Of a stretch of DNA of 64,000 bases, positions 8,282-19,128 are shown in pieces (position 1 is the stretch's first letter; the number at the start of each line of letters is the position of its first letter). The DNA comes from Prochlorococcus sp. AG-409-J19 (GTDB lineage: Bacteria > Cyanobacteriota > Cyanobacteriia > PCC-6307 > Cyanobiaceae), in NCBI GenBank assembly GCA_003215635.1, contig QCKC01000007.1:1-64000 (forward strand), in the 5' to 3' direction. The notes below the pieces were generated by a model. That model was not told where the DNA came from and ran no database searches. It worked only from the letters and a program-made list of their open reading frames with translations. The position numbers were made by a program, and so were the translations under genes.

Positions 8282-8585
8282 TTTCGTCTTGGGGTGAAAA
8301 GGGATCTCAAGGATTCAAAACTAATGATGAAACATCTGGGAATACATAACGTGAACCGTTTATGTAAATCATTAGACAATGATTTAATTCTAATTGGTAA
8401 ATTTCAAAAAGCATCTAAGACATTTTCTGAAATAAAAATCATCTGAATTACCGATAGGATTAATCAATGAACCTATTCTAATTCACCACATAGAAATTAG
8501 AAGCATTTAAAAGTAATTCAAGTAAATTTATCTTCGTTCAAAATTAATTTAAGAAATTTCCAAATAAGCATCCCAAAAAACTTAT
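8282..8585. other. 304-base gap between mutS2 and obgE
   Basis: The gap presumably holds the obgE promoter on the minus strand. On the plus strand a 40-codon frame (ATG 8324 to TGA 8446) has AAGGA about 10 bases before it, but the translation shows no feature I trust. A weak 7-bp stem (8562-8568 with 8581-8587) overlaps the mutS2 stop. Nothing else is recognised. Confidence 0.4.
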
Positions 8586-10991
8586 TTAACTCAACCAAAC
8601 AACTGTGCATCCTGCTCCTCCATCAGACTGATCAGCATCTGAGAGCCTTTCTACATAAGGAAGGCCTAAAAGCCACTCCCTAAGACCTTTTTTTAATTTA
8701 CCTGTTCCAATTCCATGAATAACCCATAAAGGTCCCTGAGACGAACGAATACGCTCCTCAACAACAATCTCTGCCTCATGAACTCTTAAGCCACGAACAT
8801 CAATAGTGTTGAGACTTGTCCGGACAGAAGAAGTGCTAGTGCTAATCGGAAAATTTGTTTTCACGTCGATAATAGGCTTAGAGACAAGAGGCTTTCGACC
8901 ATCAAGACTTTCAACTTCTGACAAATCTAATTTGCTCCGTAAAAGTCCACATCTCACTACTAATTTTTTTCCATCATCTGAGATCGAAATGACCTCTCCC
9001 GCTTTCCCTAAAGGAATAACCCTTATACGCTCACCAAGGTAAGGTTTCCATCCATTGTTAAACTTTCGCTTAGGCAAAATACTAAATTCCGATTCCATTC
9101 GCCGTAAGCGTTGTCCAACTCTTCTTGCCGTTTCACCATTTGCCCCTTGATTACGCAACTGTCTTATTAGATTTCGAACTTCTGCTTGGCCATTTTTGAT
9201 TGCATTATCAAGTTCTTGCCTGCCACGCTCCTTATATTGATCTGAATAATCCGAATACTGTTTCCACCTAGCAAGCAATTCCTCATGAAGCAGTTCCGCT
9301 TGGGCTAACAATGCTGCAGCTTCTTCTGCAGCATTTTGTTGCATAACTCGTTGATCTTCTAGACCTTTTATAATTTCATTAACCTCTAAATGAGCATCTT
9401 TAGATAATAATTCTTTTGCCTTTTTAACAACCTTTAACTCCAAACCCAATTTTGTCGCTATTGCAATTGCATTACTACGTCCAGGTATACCCCATTGCAA
9501 AACATAAGTGGGAGACAATTTATCAATATCAAAAGCAACAGAAGCATTTTCAAATCTTGAGTCTGTATATTTTAAAGCTTTAAGTTCACCAAAATGAGTT
9601 GTCGCAATGGTCAAACGAGTTCTCTCTGACAATTCCTGCAAAATAGATATTGCCAAAACATTTCCTTCGGTTGGATCTGTACCTCCACCAACCTCATCCA
9701 AGAGAACCAAAGATGATCCATCAGTATCTTTTAGAGATTCAAATATCTTAGAAATTCTTTTCACATGTCCACTAAATGTCGAAAGATTTTGCTGAATAGA
9801 TTGATCATCACCAATATCAGCTAAAACCTGAGTAAAGAAAGGTAGATTAATACATTTTTTACACGGTAATAACAACCCGGCACGAGCCATAAGTACAGCA
9901 AGACCAATACTCTTCAATGAAACTGTTTTACCTCCTGTATTAGGACCAGTAACTGTTACAACTTTTGTAGAAGAGTTAACGTCAATATCTATAGGAACTA
10001 CTTCATTGCCATGCTCCCAATGTTGCTGCCAGATCAACAAAGGATGTCTAAAGTCTTTAATTGAAAAAGGAGAATTAATTTCATCATTTAAATAGGCAGG
10101 TACACCTTCAATTAATCTCCCATATCTAGCACGAGCGAGAGCAACATCGAGCTTCAACAATACTTCATCTAATTCTCTCAGTGAAGTATAGTTTTCACTA
10201 ACCATAGCACTCCATTGAGCGAGTAAACGATTTTCTTCTTCCTTTATTTGTACTTCTAATTCTCTAATATGATTGCCTAAAGAAATTACACAATCAGGCT
10301 CCAAAAAAACAGTACCTCCAGAAGATGAGCTGTCATGAACTAACCCAGGAATCTGTTTTGCGAAGGCACTCTTTACAGAAATAACTGGGCGACCATACCT
10401 TTCAGTAATTATCTTTTCTTGCAGAATTGAGCCAAATGTATTCAAAATTGATTGCAATAATTCATTTCTAGAAATACATAAGGAATTTCTCCTGAAACGC
10501 AAAGATGAAAGCTTCGTACTTGCTCTATCAGCCAATCTTCCTCCATCTTCCAGACCAAACTTTAAAGATTTCTCCAAACCTGGACAAGTTGAAATTCTAC
10601 CAACCAAATTTGAGAGCACTGTTAGATCTTCTACCTCTAAAATCTGTCTTCTTAATCTACTAGCACTAGAGAGTGTTAATGCTAACGCCAACAGCCTTTC
10701 ACCAGTTTCAATTCCTCCCTTGAAACATCTAGTTAACGTATCATCCAAATTATGTATATCTTTAAAGCTTAATCCATCTTGAGTTAATGTATCTGCTTTA
10801 CCTATTTCCAATGTCTCTTGCAATCTCAAATTAGCAACAGACAAATTATCTGGTATGGTTAACTTTTTACAATGTTGTATTCCCTTTACTGTTGAAGCGA
10901 ATTTCGAAAGATGCATACACAAACGAGGCCACTCCAATAAATCCAGAGTTTCTGAATAAATACTATTATCATTGAAATTTAAAGAGTCCAA
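8586..10991 (-). CDS. mutS2: MutS2 family ATPase with Smr nuclease domain
   Basis: MutS2 suppresses homologous recombination in some bacteria and splits collided ribosomes in others. The 801-residue protein has the MutS lever and ATPase core with Walker A TGPNTGGKT and Walker B LVLLDEVGGGTDP. A long charged coiled-coil follows (about 540-620), and the C-terminal Smr domain carries IDVRGLRVHEAE and WVIHGIGTGKL. No mismatch-recognition domain is present, which separates it from MutS. The frame is closed by a stop 15 bases upstream and the only usual start codon is TTG 10991. It sits 29 bases after the VOC gene and is probably in the same transcript. Confidence 0.95.
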   Translation of the reverse strand: MDSLNFNDNSIYSETLDLLEWPRLCMHLSKFASTVKGIQHCKKLTIPDNLSVANLRLQETLEIGKADTLTQDGLSFKDIHNLDDTLTRCFKGGIETGERLLALALTLSSASRLRRQILEVEDLTVLSNLVGRISTCPGLEKSLKFGLEDGGRLADRASTKLSSLRFRRNSLCISRNELLQSILNTFGSILQEKIITERYGRPVISVKSAFAKQIPGLVHDSSSSGGTVFLEPDCVISLGNHIRELEVQIKEEENRLLAQWSAMVSENYTSLRELDEVLLKLDVALARARYGRLIEGVPAYLNDEINSPFSIKDFRHPLLIWQQHWEHGNEVVPIDIDVNSSTKVVTVTGPNTGGKTVSLKSIGLAVLMARAGLLLPCKKCINLPFFTQVLADIGDDQSIQQNLSTFSGHVKRISKIFESLKDTDGSSLVLLDEVGGGTDPTEGNVLAISILQELSERTRLTIATTHFGELKALKYTDSRFENASVAFDIDKLSPTYVLQWGIPGRSNAIAIATKLGLELKVVKKAKELLSKDAHLEVNEIIKGLEDQRVMQQNAAEEAAALLAQAELLHEELLARWKQYSDYSDQYKERGRQELDNAIKNGQAEVRNLIRQLRNQGANGETARRVGQRLRRMESEFSILPKRKFNNGWKPYLGERIRVIPLGKAGEVISISDDGKKLVVRCGLLRSKLDLSEVESLDGRKPLVSKPIIDVKTNFPISTSTSSVRTSLNTIDVRGLRVHEAEIVVEERIRSSQGPLWVIHGIGTGKLKKGLREWLLGLPYVERLSDADQSDGGAGCTVVWLS

Positions 10992-11020
10992 AGCTAAAAA
11001 TTTAACTTATAAGAATATTT

Positions 11021-11416
11021 TCAATCGACATTTGTAGCGATCCCGGAGGAAGGGTGATAGAGCATTTCCAACCAATTACCTTCTGGATCCCTAACATAAA
11101 AAGATGCTGTCTGATCACGATGCTCATGAATAGAACCAACTTCTATTTCAGATTCTTTTAATCTTGCATGTAAAAGTTCTAACTCTGTCCTTTCGGTGAA
11201 ATGAAATGCGAAATGAGGACCTGCTGACTTATAACCAGGGCCAAGCAAAGCCAATCCATCTTTACCTTCTCCTGCTTCTAAATAGCACCAATCTTGATCA
11301 TCCCAAACTAATTTCATTCCCAAATTTAAATAAAATGATTTTGCTCGTTGAATATCTTCCACTCGAATAGCTACATGTCCAATTCTTTTAACTTTGCTAG
11401 TCTCACTGCTCAGCAT
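11021..11416 (-). CDS. VOC-superfamily (glyoxalase/dioxygenase-like) metalloprotein
   Basis: The single-domain 131-residue protein has two beta-alpha-beta-beta-beta modules. Likely metal ligands are His in RIGHVAIRV, His in GPHFAFHF and Glu in EGNWLEMLYHP. This matches the vicinal oxygen chelate fold shared by glyoxalase I, fosfomycin resistance proteins and ring-cleaving dioxygenases. The sequence alone does not tell which reaction it carries out. It lies between hemB and mutS2 on the same strand. Confidence 0.8.
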   Translation of the reverse strand: MLSSETSKVKRIGHVAIRVEDIQRAKSFYLNLGMKLVWDDQDWCYLEAGEGKDGLALLGPGYKSAGPHFAFHFTERTELELLHARLKESEIEVGSIHEHRDQTASFYVRDPEGNWLEMLYHPSSGIATNVD

Positions 11417-11487
11417 TTTAAATAGGTTAAGAAAAGAAAATTAAATAACTAGGAGATAGTGCATAGTTAATGAGAAAACGAAAAGGC

Positions 11488-12492
11488 TTATTCATCATTA
11501 TTCAACCAAGCAGCAGCATCACACGCATGATAGGTGAGTATTAAATCAGCACCAGATCTCTTAAAACTAAGCAAAGTTTCTAGCACTACAGACCTCTCAT
11601 CAATCCATCCTCTTTCAGCAGCTGCTTTTACCATTGCATATTCTCCACTAACGTTATAAGCAGCAATAGGCAATTGAGATTCTTCTCTTAAACGATAAAT
11701 AATATCCAAGTAAGCCAATCCTGGCTTCACCATTAAGATATCAGCTCCTTCTTGCTCATCAAGTTGCGCTTCAGTAATTGCCTCACGTGAGTTTGCGGGA
11801 TCCATCTGATAAGTAGATTTATCTTTAGGAATAGGTTTGTTACTTGTTAAACGGGGTGCAGAATCAAGGGCCTCTCTAAAAGGTCCATAGTAAGCAGATG
11901 AATATTTTGCTGTATAACTAATTATGCCTACATGTTCATAGCCATCATCATCAAGCGCTTCGCGTATCGCTCCAACACGTCCATCCATCATGTCACTAGG
12001 TCCAATCAAATCAGCTCCTGCATCAGCCTGAACGACTGCTTGTCTACATAGTTGCTCGATTGTCTCATCATTTAAAACAACACCATCAGAATCAACTATC
12101 CCATCATGCCCATCACATGAATAAGGATCCAATGCGACATCTGTCATAACAGTCATTTGTGGCAATTCTTTCTTAATAAGCCGAATCGCACGAGGTATTA
12201 ATCCATCTGGATTGAAACATTCAGAACCGTCTTCTGACTTAAGTGATTCATTAACTTTTGGGAAAAGGACTACACAACGAATGCCAAGATTCCAAGCTCT
12301 TTCAACCTCTCGCACCAAACCATTCAAGCTCCACCGATTTGCACCAGGCATCGCCCGAATTGGCTCTATTTCATTCGTTTCATGAACAAACATTGGATAA
12401 ATAAAATCTGATGCAGATAGGTAATTTTCCCGAACCATCGACCTAAGAGCAGGAGAGCGTCTCAAACGACGGGGGCGATAAGTGAGATCCAT
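11488..12492 (-). CDS. hemB: Delta-aminolevulinate dehydratase (porphobilinogen synthase)
   Basis: HemB joins two 5-aminolevulinate molecules into porphobilinogen, feeding heme, chlorophyll and cobalamin. The Schiff-base Lys residues are in SYTAKYSSAYYGPFREA and MVKPGLAYLD. The metal region reads DVALDPYSCDGHDG, the plant/cyanobacterial Asp-rich type rather than the three-Cys zinc type. ATG 12492 (MDLTYRPRRLRR, 334 residues) is preferred over a TTG five codons earlier because the family normally begins there. It follows the DnaJ-like gene by 36 bases and may be co-transcribed. Confidence 0.97.
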   Translation of the reverse strand: MDLTYRPRRLRRSPALRSMVRENYLSASDFIYPMFVHETNEIEPIRAMPGANRWSLNGLVREVERAWNLGIRCVVLFPKVNESLKSEDGSECFNPDGLIPRAIRLIKKELPQMTVMTDVALDPYSCDGHDGIVDSDGVVLNDETIEQLCRQAVVQADAGADLIGPSDMMDGRVGAIREALDDDGYEHVGIISYTAKYSSAYYGPFREALDSAPRLTSNKPIPKDKSTYQMDPANSREAITEAQLDEQEGADILMVKPGLAYLDIIYRLREESQLPIAAYNVSGEYAMVKAAAERGWIDERSVVLETLLSFKRSGADLILTYHACDAAAWLNNDE

Positions 12493-12528
12493 CAGAAAAT
12501 CAAACAAGATAATGATCCTAAGTCCAAC

Positions 12529-13470
12529 TCAGAGCAAAGCTGATTTCAGCCAGTCCTTGCGAGGACTCATGACTCTAAGTTCCTGCAAGTGCCTTAGAGT
12601 TTGCAATTCTTCCTCAGACCATTGAGAGGGCAGTTTCAAAACCAACTTAAAAATTAAATCCCCACGACCATTAGCTGAAGGCCAACCTTTACCTTTTAAT
12701 CTGAGATGACAACCTGGAGAAGTTCCTGCGGGTATTGACAAGCTGGCTTCACCATCAGGGGTAACGGCTGTAACCATCCCTCCAAGGGCCAATTCATCAA
12801 AAGAAACCGGGAAGTCAGCTCTTAATTGACCTTTTTCCAATCTCCATATGGAGTGAGGATGTAATTCGATATTTAAATAAAGATCACCTCTCCTGCCAGT
12901 ACCAGGCTGCAAATTCCCCTTGCCTTTAAGACGAAGCCTTGAGCCAGGCTTCACTCCTTCCGGTACTTGAACCGTCACTAATTCTTCATTAACAGAAAGA
13001 GTCCTGTCAGTACCACGAAAAGCATCCGCAAAACTTAGCTTCAATAGCACTTCTGCGTCTAAATTTAATTGAGATTTAGATTGACTACCCCTCGGGAAAC
13101 CAGAACTAAACCCTGTGGCACCATTACTGTTCCCAAAACGACCCAATAGGTCATTTACAAAGTCATCAAAATTGCCGTATTGACCAAAATCAACTTCAAA
13201 AGGGTTGCCTACATTAGATCTCCCTCCCATACCACGTGATTGATTCCAGTATTGACCAAATTGTTCATAGCGCCTTCGTTTCTCTGGATCTGATAAAACC
13301 TCATAGGCCTCATTAATCTCTTTAAACCTTGCTTCAGCATTGGTATTACCTGGATTTACATCTGGATGATATTTACGTGCAAGCTTTCTGAAAACCCGCT
13401 TAATTTCTTCCTGAGTAGCGCCGCGATCTACTCCAAGTACTTTGAAATAATCTCGATAACCATTTTCCAC
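12529..13470 (-). CDS. DnaJ-like co-chaperone (CbpA type, no zinc domain)
   Basis: An N-terminal J domain (residues about 5-70) contains the HPD motif (KYHPDVNPG) needed to stimulate DnaK ATPase. A Gly/Asn/Phe-rich linker follows (about 75-130) and then the two beta-barrel peptide-binding domains of DnaJ C-termini ([17 protein letters not shown]...). The CxxCxGxG zinc repeats of DnaJ proper are absent, so it is a type II/CbpA-like J protein. It lies directly upstream of hemB. Confidence 0.92.
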   Translation of the reverse strand: MENGYRDYFKVLGVDRGATQEEIKRVFRKLARKYHPDVNPGNTNAEARFKEINEAYEVLSDPEKRRRYEQFGQYWNQSRGMGGRSNVGNPFEVDFGQYGNFDDFVNDLLGRFGNSNGATGFSSGFPRGSQSKSQLNLDAEVLLKLSFADAFRGTDRTLSVNEELVTVQVPEGVKPGSRLRLKGKGNLQPGTGRRGDLYLNIELHPHSIWRLEKGQLRADFPVSFDELALGGMVTAVTPDGEASLSIPAGTSPGCHLRLKGKGWPSANGRGDLIFKLVLKLPSQWSEEELQTLRHLQELRVMSPRKDWLKSALL

Positions 13471-13569
13471 AATAAAGACTATGGGAGAAAAACTCCTTTA
13501 ATATTTTCGCACTGAATAAAGTTCAATGGGAACTGAATTATGGAGGGAAGCCCGAACGTCTAAGAATTA

Positions 13570-14526
13570 CTACGAGTGAACCCAGTCAACTCTAATTGAC
13601 TTCCTACTATTGAGAAATCTGTCTATAGCCATTGCTGCAATACATCCATCAGATGCAGCAACCACAGCTTGTTTAAAGGGTGTATTTCGTATATCTCCAA
13701 TAGCCCAAACGCCTTCGCAACTAGTCGCCATAAAATCATCAACAACCACACCACCATCTTCACGTAAAGCTATTTGATCACCTAGGAAATCAGTAATCGG
13801 CTTAGATCCACTCATATAAACAAACACTCCATCCACAGCTACATCTTCCTGCGATTCAGAGGAACGCGACTTAACTTGAATCATATTTACCCCAGAATCA
13901 TTTCCATTAATCTTCATTAGGCGAGTCTTACTCCAATGCTTGACATTTGGGTGAGCAATTAAATCCTGAGCATGCAAATCATCTTCTTTGGGATCATTTG
14001 AAGTGATCCAATGCACAGTGGATGCAAATTTCGTTAAGACCTGCCCCTCTTCAATTGCCTCTTTGTTAAACCCTACAACTGCCACCTCACGACCTCTATA
14101 AAACGCACCATCACAAGTTGCGCAATAACTTACACCTTTGCCTAAAAAATCTGCTTCTCCCTTGAAAGATGCTGGACGCCCCATTGCTCCACTGGCCAAA
14201 ACAAGAGAACGTGCTTTAAAAGTTCCTTCTGGTGTGTAAACAGTTTTCCATTCTCCATTAACATCGACACCAAATACTTGTGCCCTACGATAATCAGTCC
14301 CATATTCGACTGCCTGATCACGCATTAAAGACAATAGTGCGTCTCCGCTCATCTCGCTGGAGACACCTGGGTAATTAGCGATTTGATGTGTGATCGCCAA
14401 GGCTCCCACAGAAGGGTTCTTGTCAAGGATGACGGTCTTTAGGTCTGCCCTAGATGTGTAGAGCGCACAGGTGCATCCTGCCGGACCACCTCCGACTATT
14501 ACGACGTCAGCTTCGATTATGTCCAA
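13570..14526 (-). CDS. Thioredoxin-reductase-like flavoprotein with altered NAD(P)H site
   Basis: The 318-residue fold matches low-molecular-weight thioredoxin reductases. It has an N-terminal FAD motif VVIVGGGPAGCTCA (8-21), redox pair CATC (135-138) and C-terminal FAD motif VWAIGDIR. The NAD(P)H subdomain differs: where NTRs have VGGGDSAxEEA there is VGFNKEAIEEG (151-161), lacking GxGxxA, and the phosphate-binding HRR is HWITSN (172-177). Related proteins that lost pyridine-nucleotide binding (ferredoxin-dependent FFTR and the deeply rooted DTR group) are known, including in cyanobacteria. I therefore infer it may not use NADPH. It is usually labelled trxB by homology. A 235-base divergent gap separates it from the gene at 14762. 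Confidence 0.85.
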   Translation of the reverse strand: MDIIEADVVIVGGGPAGCTCALYTSRADLKTVILDKNPSVGALAITHQIANYPGVSSEMSGDALLSLMRDQAVEYGTDYRRAQVFGVDVNGEWKTVYTPEGTFKARSLVLASGAMGRPASFKGEADFLGKGVSYCATCDGAFYRGREVAVVGFNKEAIEEGQVLTKFASTVHWITSNDPKEDDLHAQDLIAHPNVKHWSKTRLMKINGNDSGVNMIQVKSRSSESQEDVAVDGVFVYMSGSKPITDFLGDQIALREDGGVVVDDFMATSCEGVWAIGDIRNTPFKQAVVAASDGCIAAMAIDRFLNSRKSIRVDWVHS

Positions 14527-14761
14527 GGTAATGAGATCTCCTTAATGGTTTCCTTGCCTTTTCCCAACAAACACTTACTCACTAGACAGTTCTCCTGGCA
14601 TAACGTTTCAAGTGTTGCCCTAGTAGCCTAATGATCCTTTAGGCCAACTGTCGAAGTTATAAAAGGTTCATAAAAAACCTGCACAATTCCCTAAAAGACC
14701 CCTTAGCGCGCACAACCCTTGTATTTACTGCCAGAATTGAACATGAGCCATTGTTGCCCCC

Positions 14762-15343
14762 ATGGCGACTTCCAGAAAACTTAATAACAAACCCCAAAAA
14801 AGTCCTCGTTTCTGGGTTGGTCCTTTACTAGCTAGTTGTTTTTTCTCAATTGGTTATGGGGTAATGCATAGATTGATAATTCAAATAAACCTGTGGGGAA
14901 AACAGTCTGAGGTTGTGTTTAATGACAAGCCATTTCCTGGTACGCCACTCAAAATAGTCAAGGAGAAGATAGATAGAGAAAAGAAAAAGTCCCACTATAA
15001 AATCTCTGGCAAGTTAGAATCATCTATTAAAAATCAACAAGCTCTGCTGGATGTATCTAATCATCCAGAAAAGATCCCAAATGAAAAAAAATTAATGGTA
15101 GGTAAAGAAGAGTCTAAGATCAAGGCTCAAAATATATCTACTAAAAAATTAGACAATTTTGGTAACCTCCCAAATAAACCTCCAAATCAAAAAAAATTCA
15201 GAAGAAGCCTGACTTCAAGAAATGAAACTAAACTACTTCCCACCTTCAATCACGATTGGATTTCACACAAATATTCAATCTTCAATCAATCAAAATTTTA
15301 TCCATTAACAAGCTTTCCACCAATCAACTCAAATGATCAATAA
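14762..15343 (+). CDS. Unknown single-pass membrane-anchored basic protein
   Basis: The 193-residue protein has a basic N-terminus, one hydrophobic segment (about residues 17-38, FWVGPLLASCFFSIGYGVMH) and then a long, low-complexity, Lys/Asn/Ser-rich tail without recognisable domain. The segment after the membrane span (EVVFNDKPFPGTPL) is the most structured-looking part. No family recognised; Lys and Asn enrichment follows the AT-rich composition. It is followed by two plus-strand genes that may belong to the same unit. Confidence 0.65.
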   Translation: MATSRKLNNKPQKSPRFWVGPLLASCFFSIGYGVMHRLIIQINLWGKQSEVVFNDKPFPGTPLKIVKEKIDREKKKSHYKISGKLESSIKNQQALLDVSNHPEKIPNEKKLMVGKEESKIKAQNISTKKLDNFGNLPNKPPNQKKFRRSLTSRNETKLLPTFNHDWISHKYSIFNQSKFYPLTSFPPINSNDQ

Positions 15344-15392
15344 AGTGAACGAGAAAATCAATTAACCCTAAATAAACAATCATCTTATCACC

Positions 15393-15671
15393 ATGCCTTC
15401 ATCGGAAACTATATTACTTGCAACAATCAACAGATTGTCGGAAAGGTTAAGTGACGCAAAAAAATATTTTAAGCATATCGCCAAAGATGCTCCCAAAAAA
15501 ATAAAAAAAGAATGGGAGTTATTTCAAGAAGAGGTTTTATCAGAAGCTGATAGGATCGAAGAAAATTCAAATCATGAAGCAGATACAGTCCAAACCACAA
15601 AAAAAGATGAGTTGCAAGATAAAATCACTTCCATTAGAGAAATTTTAAGCAAACTATCAAGCCAAATTTAA
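15393..15671 (+). CDS. Unknown 92-residue helical, charged protein
   Basis: The sequence is almost entirely predicted amphipathic helix (ETILLATINRLSERLSDAKK..., KKEWELFQEEVLSEADRIEE..., LQDKITSIREILSKLSSQI), with alternating acidic and basic heptads suggesting a coiled coil or helical bundle. It has no Cys and no membrane segment. Similar short helical proteins are common in marine picocyanobacteria, but I cannot name a family. It stops 9 bases before the UbiB-like gene, so co-expression with it is likely. Confidence 0.7.
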   Translation: MPSSETILLATINRLSERLSDAKKYFKHIAKDAPKKIKKEWELFQEEVLSEADRIEENSNHEADTVQTTKKDELQDKITSIREILSKLSSQI

Positions 15672-15680
15672 GAACCATAT

Positions 15681-17372
15681 ATGCACACAAAGTTCTGTAT
15701 AAATCTCCTAAATAAAGGGTTGCGAATCCTAAGGATCTGGAAAACAGTTATTATTCTAATAATATTACTCTGGTGGGATGCTAGAAGTTGGACTTATCTA
15801 GGTGGATTCTCTATTCATCAAAAACAAATCAGACAAGCAGTGCGGGCAAAATGGCTAACTAATGAACTAATCAAACTTGGTTCAGCTTTCATAAAAGTCG
15901 GGCAATTACTATCAGCAAGACCAGATGTATTACCTTCAGGATGGGTGTCTGAACTTGCAGATCTACAGGATAAAGTGCCTCCTTTTAGTTTTCGCGATAT
16001 TCAATTTATTCTTCAAGCAGAACTTGGAAAAAAATTTAAATCAATAGTTCATCTTGAAGAAGATCCAATTGGAGCAGCATCATTAGCTCAAGTACATAGA
16101 GGTTCATTAAATAATGGACGCTCTGTAGTCTTCAAAGTTCAACGTCCTGGATTACAGAAATTATTCCGATTAGATCTCTTAGTAATGCAACAAGTAGCTG
16201 CCTTAATACAGCGTCACCCACGTTGGGGGAAGGGCAGAGATTGGGTGGGAATCGCTAAAGAGTCTCAAAGAGTATTATTAAGAGAGCTCGATTTTCGTTT
16301 AGAAGCAGAATATGCAGCAAGATTTCGTCAACAATTTTTAGATAATGATCAAATCAAAGTACCTCAAGTAATCTGGGATTTAAGTACTGAAAAGATTCTT
16401 TGCCTTGATTATGTTCCTGGAATTAAAATCAATTCCCAACAAGAACTGATAGATGCTGAGATAGATCCAAAAAAAATTGCTGAACTTGGGGCCACAAGTT
16501 ATCTACAGCAATTAGTAACTTTTGGATTCTTTCATGCAGATCCTCATCCTGGAAATCTAGCTGTTGCTTCCGATGGCGCTCTCATTTACTACGACTTTGG
16601 AATGATGGGAGTGATTTCCGAATCTCTTAGAAATAGGCTTGGGAAAATGATCAAAGCTGCCGCTTCCAAAAACACCTCTGCTTTAATAGAAGAGCTTCAA
16701 GAGGCGGGTTTAATTGCCCCAGAAGTTGACTTAGGCCCTGTCCGAAGATTAGTGCGTCTAATGCTAAAAGAGGCACTCTCCCCACCATTTCAATCAAATA
16801 TAATTGAAAAACTTTCGGGAGATCTGTATGAACTTGTATATGGACAACCTTTTCGTGTTCCTGTTGAACTCATTTTTGTAATGCGTGCTTTATCAACATT
16901 TGAAGGTGTTGGTAGAAGCCTAGATCCAAGCTTTAATTTAATGACCATTGCCCAGCCATACCTACTTCCACTCATGAATTCCTCAGGTTCAAACTCAAAC
17001 GATTTCATCAATGAAATCGGTCGGCAAGTGGGAGTATTGGGAAGCAAAGCGGCGGCACTTCCCAAGAGGCTAGACGACAGCCTGGAAAAATTAGAACAAG
17101 GAGACCTCCAACTACAAATTAGAATGGGGGAATCAGATAGACAATTAAGACGCATCGTTACTGCTCAACATTCAATTGGACAATCCTTTTTATTGGGCTG
17201 CCTGGGAATATCTGCCGCACTTCTTGGAGCAAGTAATCGCCCACACTGGGCAATATTTCCACTTTTAATATCATTACCAATTGGATTAGGTTGGTTAAAA
17301 CTGCAATTTAAACTTGGGAGAGATAATCGTCTTGATAGAATTCATGATAAAAATTCAGATCAAATATCTTAA
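15681..17372 (+). CDS. ABC1/UbiB (ADCK) family protein kinase-like protein
   Basis: Members are atypical ATPases linked to quinone and prenyl-lipid synthesis in bacteria, mitochondria and plastids. Visible family motifs are KVGQLLSARPDVLP (the KxGQ helix), the Ala-rich loop GAASLAQVHRG, the VAIK-like Lys in FKVQRPG, and HADPHPGNL followed by DFG. A hydrophobic segment near the N-terminus (about 20-35) and two at the C-terminus (about 505-545) suggest membrane attachment. The length, 563 residues, is typical of the cyanobacterial/plastid group. The substrate is unknown; roles in plastoquinone or tocopherol metabolism are inference. Confidence 0.9.
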   Translation: MHTKFCINLLNKGLRILRIWKTVIILIILLWWDARSWTYLGGFSIHQKQIRQAVRAKWLTNELIKLGSAFIKVGQLLSARPDVLPSGWVSELADLQDKVPPFSFRDIQFILQAELGKKFKSIVHLEEDPIGAASLAQVHRGSLNNGRSVVFKVQRPGLQKLFRLDLLVMQQVAALIQRHPRWGKGRDWVGIAKESQRVLLRELDFRLEAEYAARFRQQFLDNDQIKVPQVIWDLSTEKILCLDYVPGIKINSQQELIDAEIDPKKIAELGATSYLQQLVTFGFFHADPHPGNLAVASDGALIYYDFGMMGVISESLRNRLGKMIKAAASKNTSALIEELQEAGLIAPEVDLGPVRRLVRLMLKEALSPPFQSNIIEKLSGDLYELVYGQPFRVPVELIFVMRALSTFEGVGRSLDPSFNLMTIAQPYLLPLMNSSGSNSNDFINEIGRQVGVLGSKAAALPKRLDDSLEKLEQGDLQLQIRMGESDRQLRRIVTAQHSIGQSFLLGCLGISAALLGASNRPHWAIFPLLISLPIGLGWLKLQFKLGRDNRLDRIHDKNSDQIS

Positions 17373-17391
17373 AAGGAAATCAAATTAACTA

Positions 17392-19128
<1,737 letters not shown>

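Noticed and set aside
8324-8446. 40-codon plus-strand ORF between mutS2 and obgE
   Set aside because: The length is within chance for AT-rich DNA, the AAGGA spacing is long, and the translation shows no features; kept only as a note in the gap entry.
8562-8587. AAATAAG/CTTATTT stem as mutS2 terminator
   Set aside because: Only 7 AT-rich pairs, it overlaps the stop codon, and there is no T-run in the direction of transcription.
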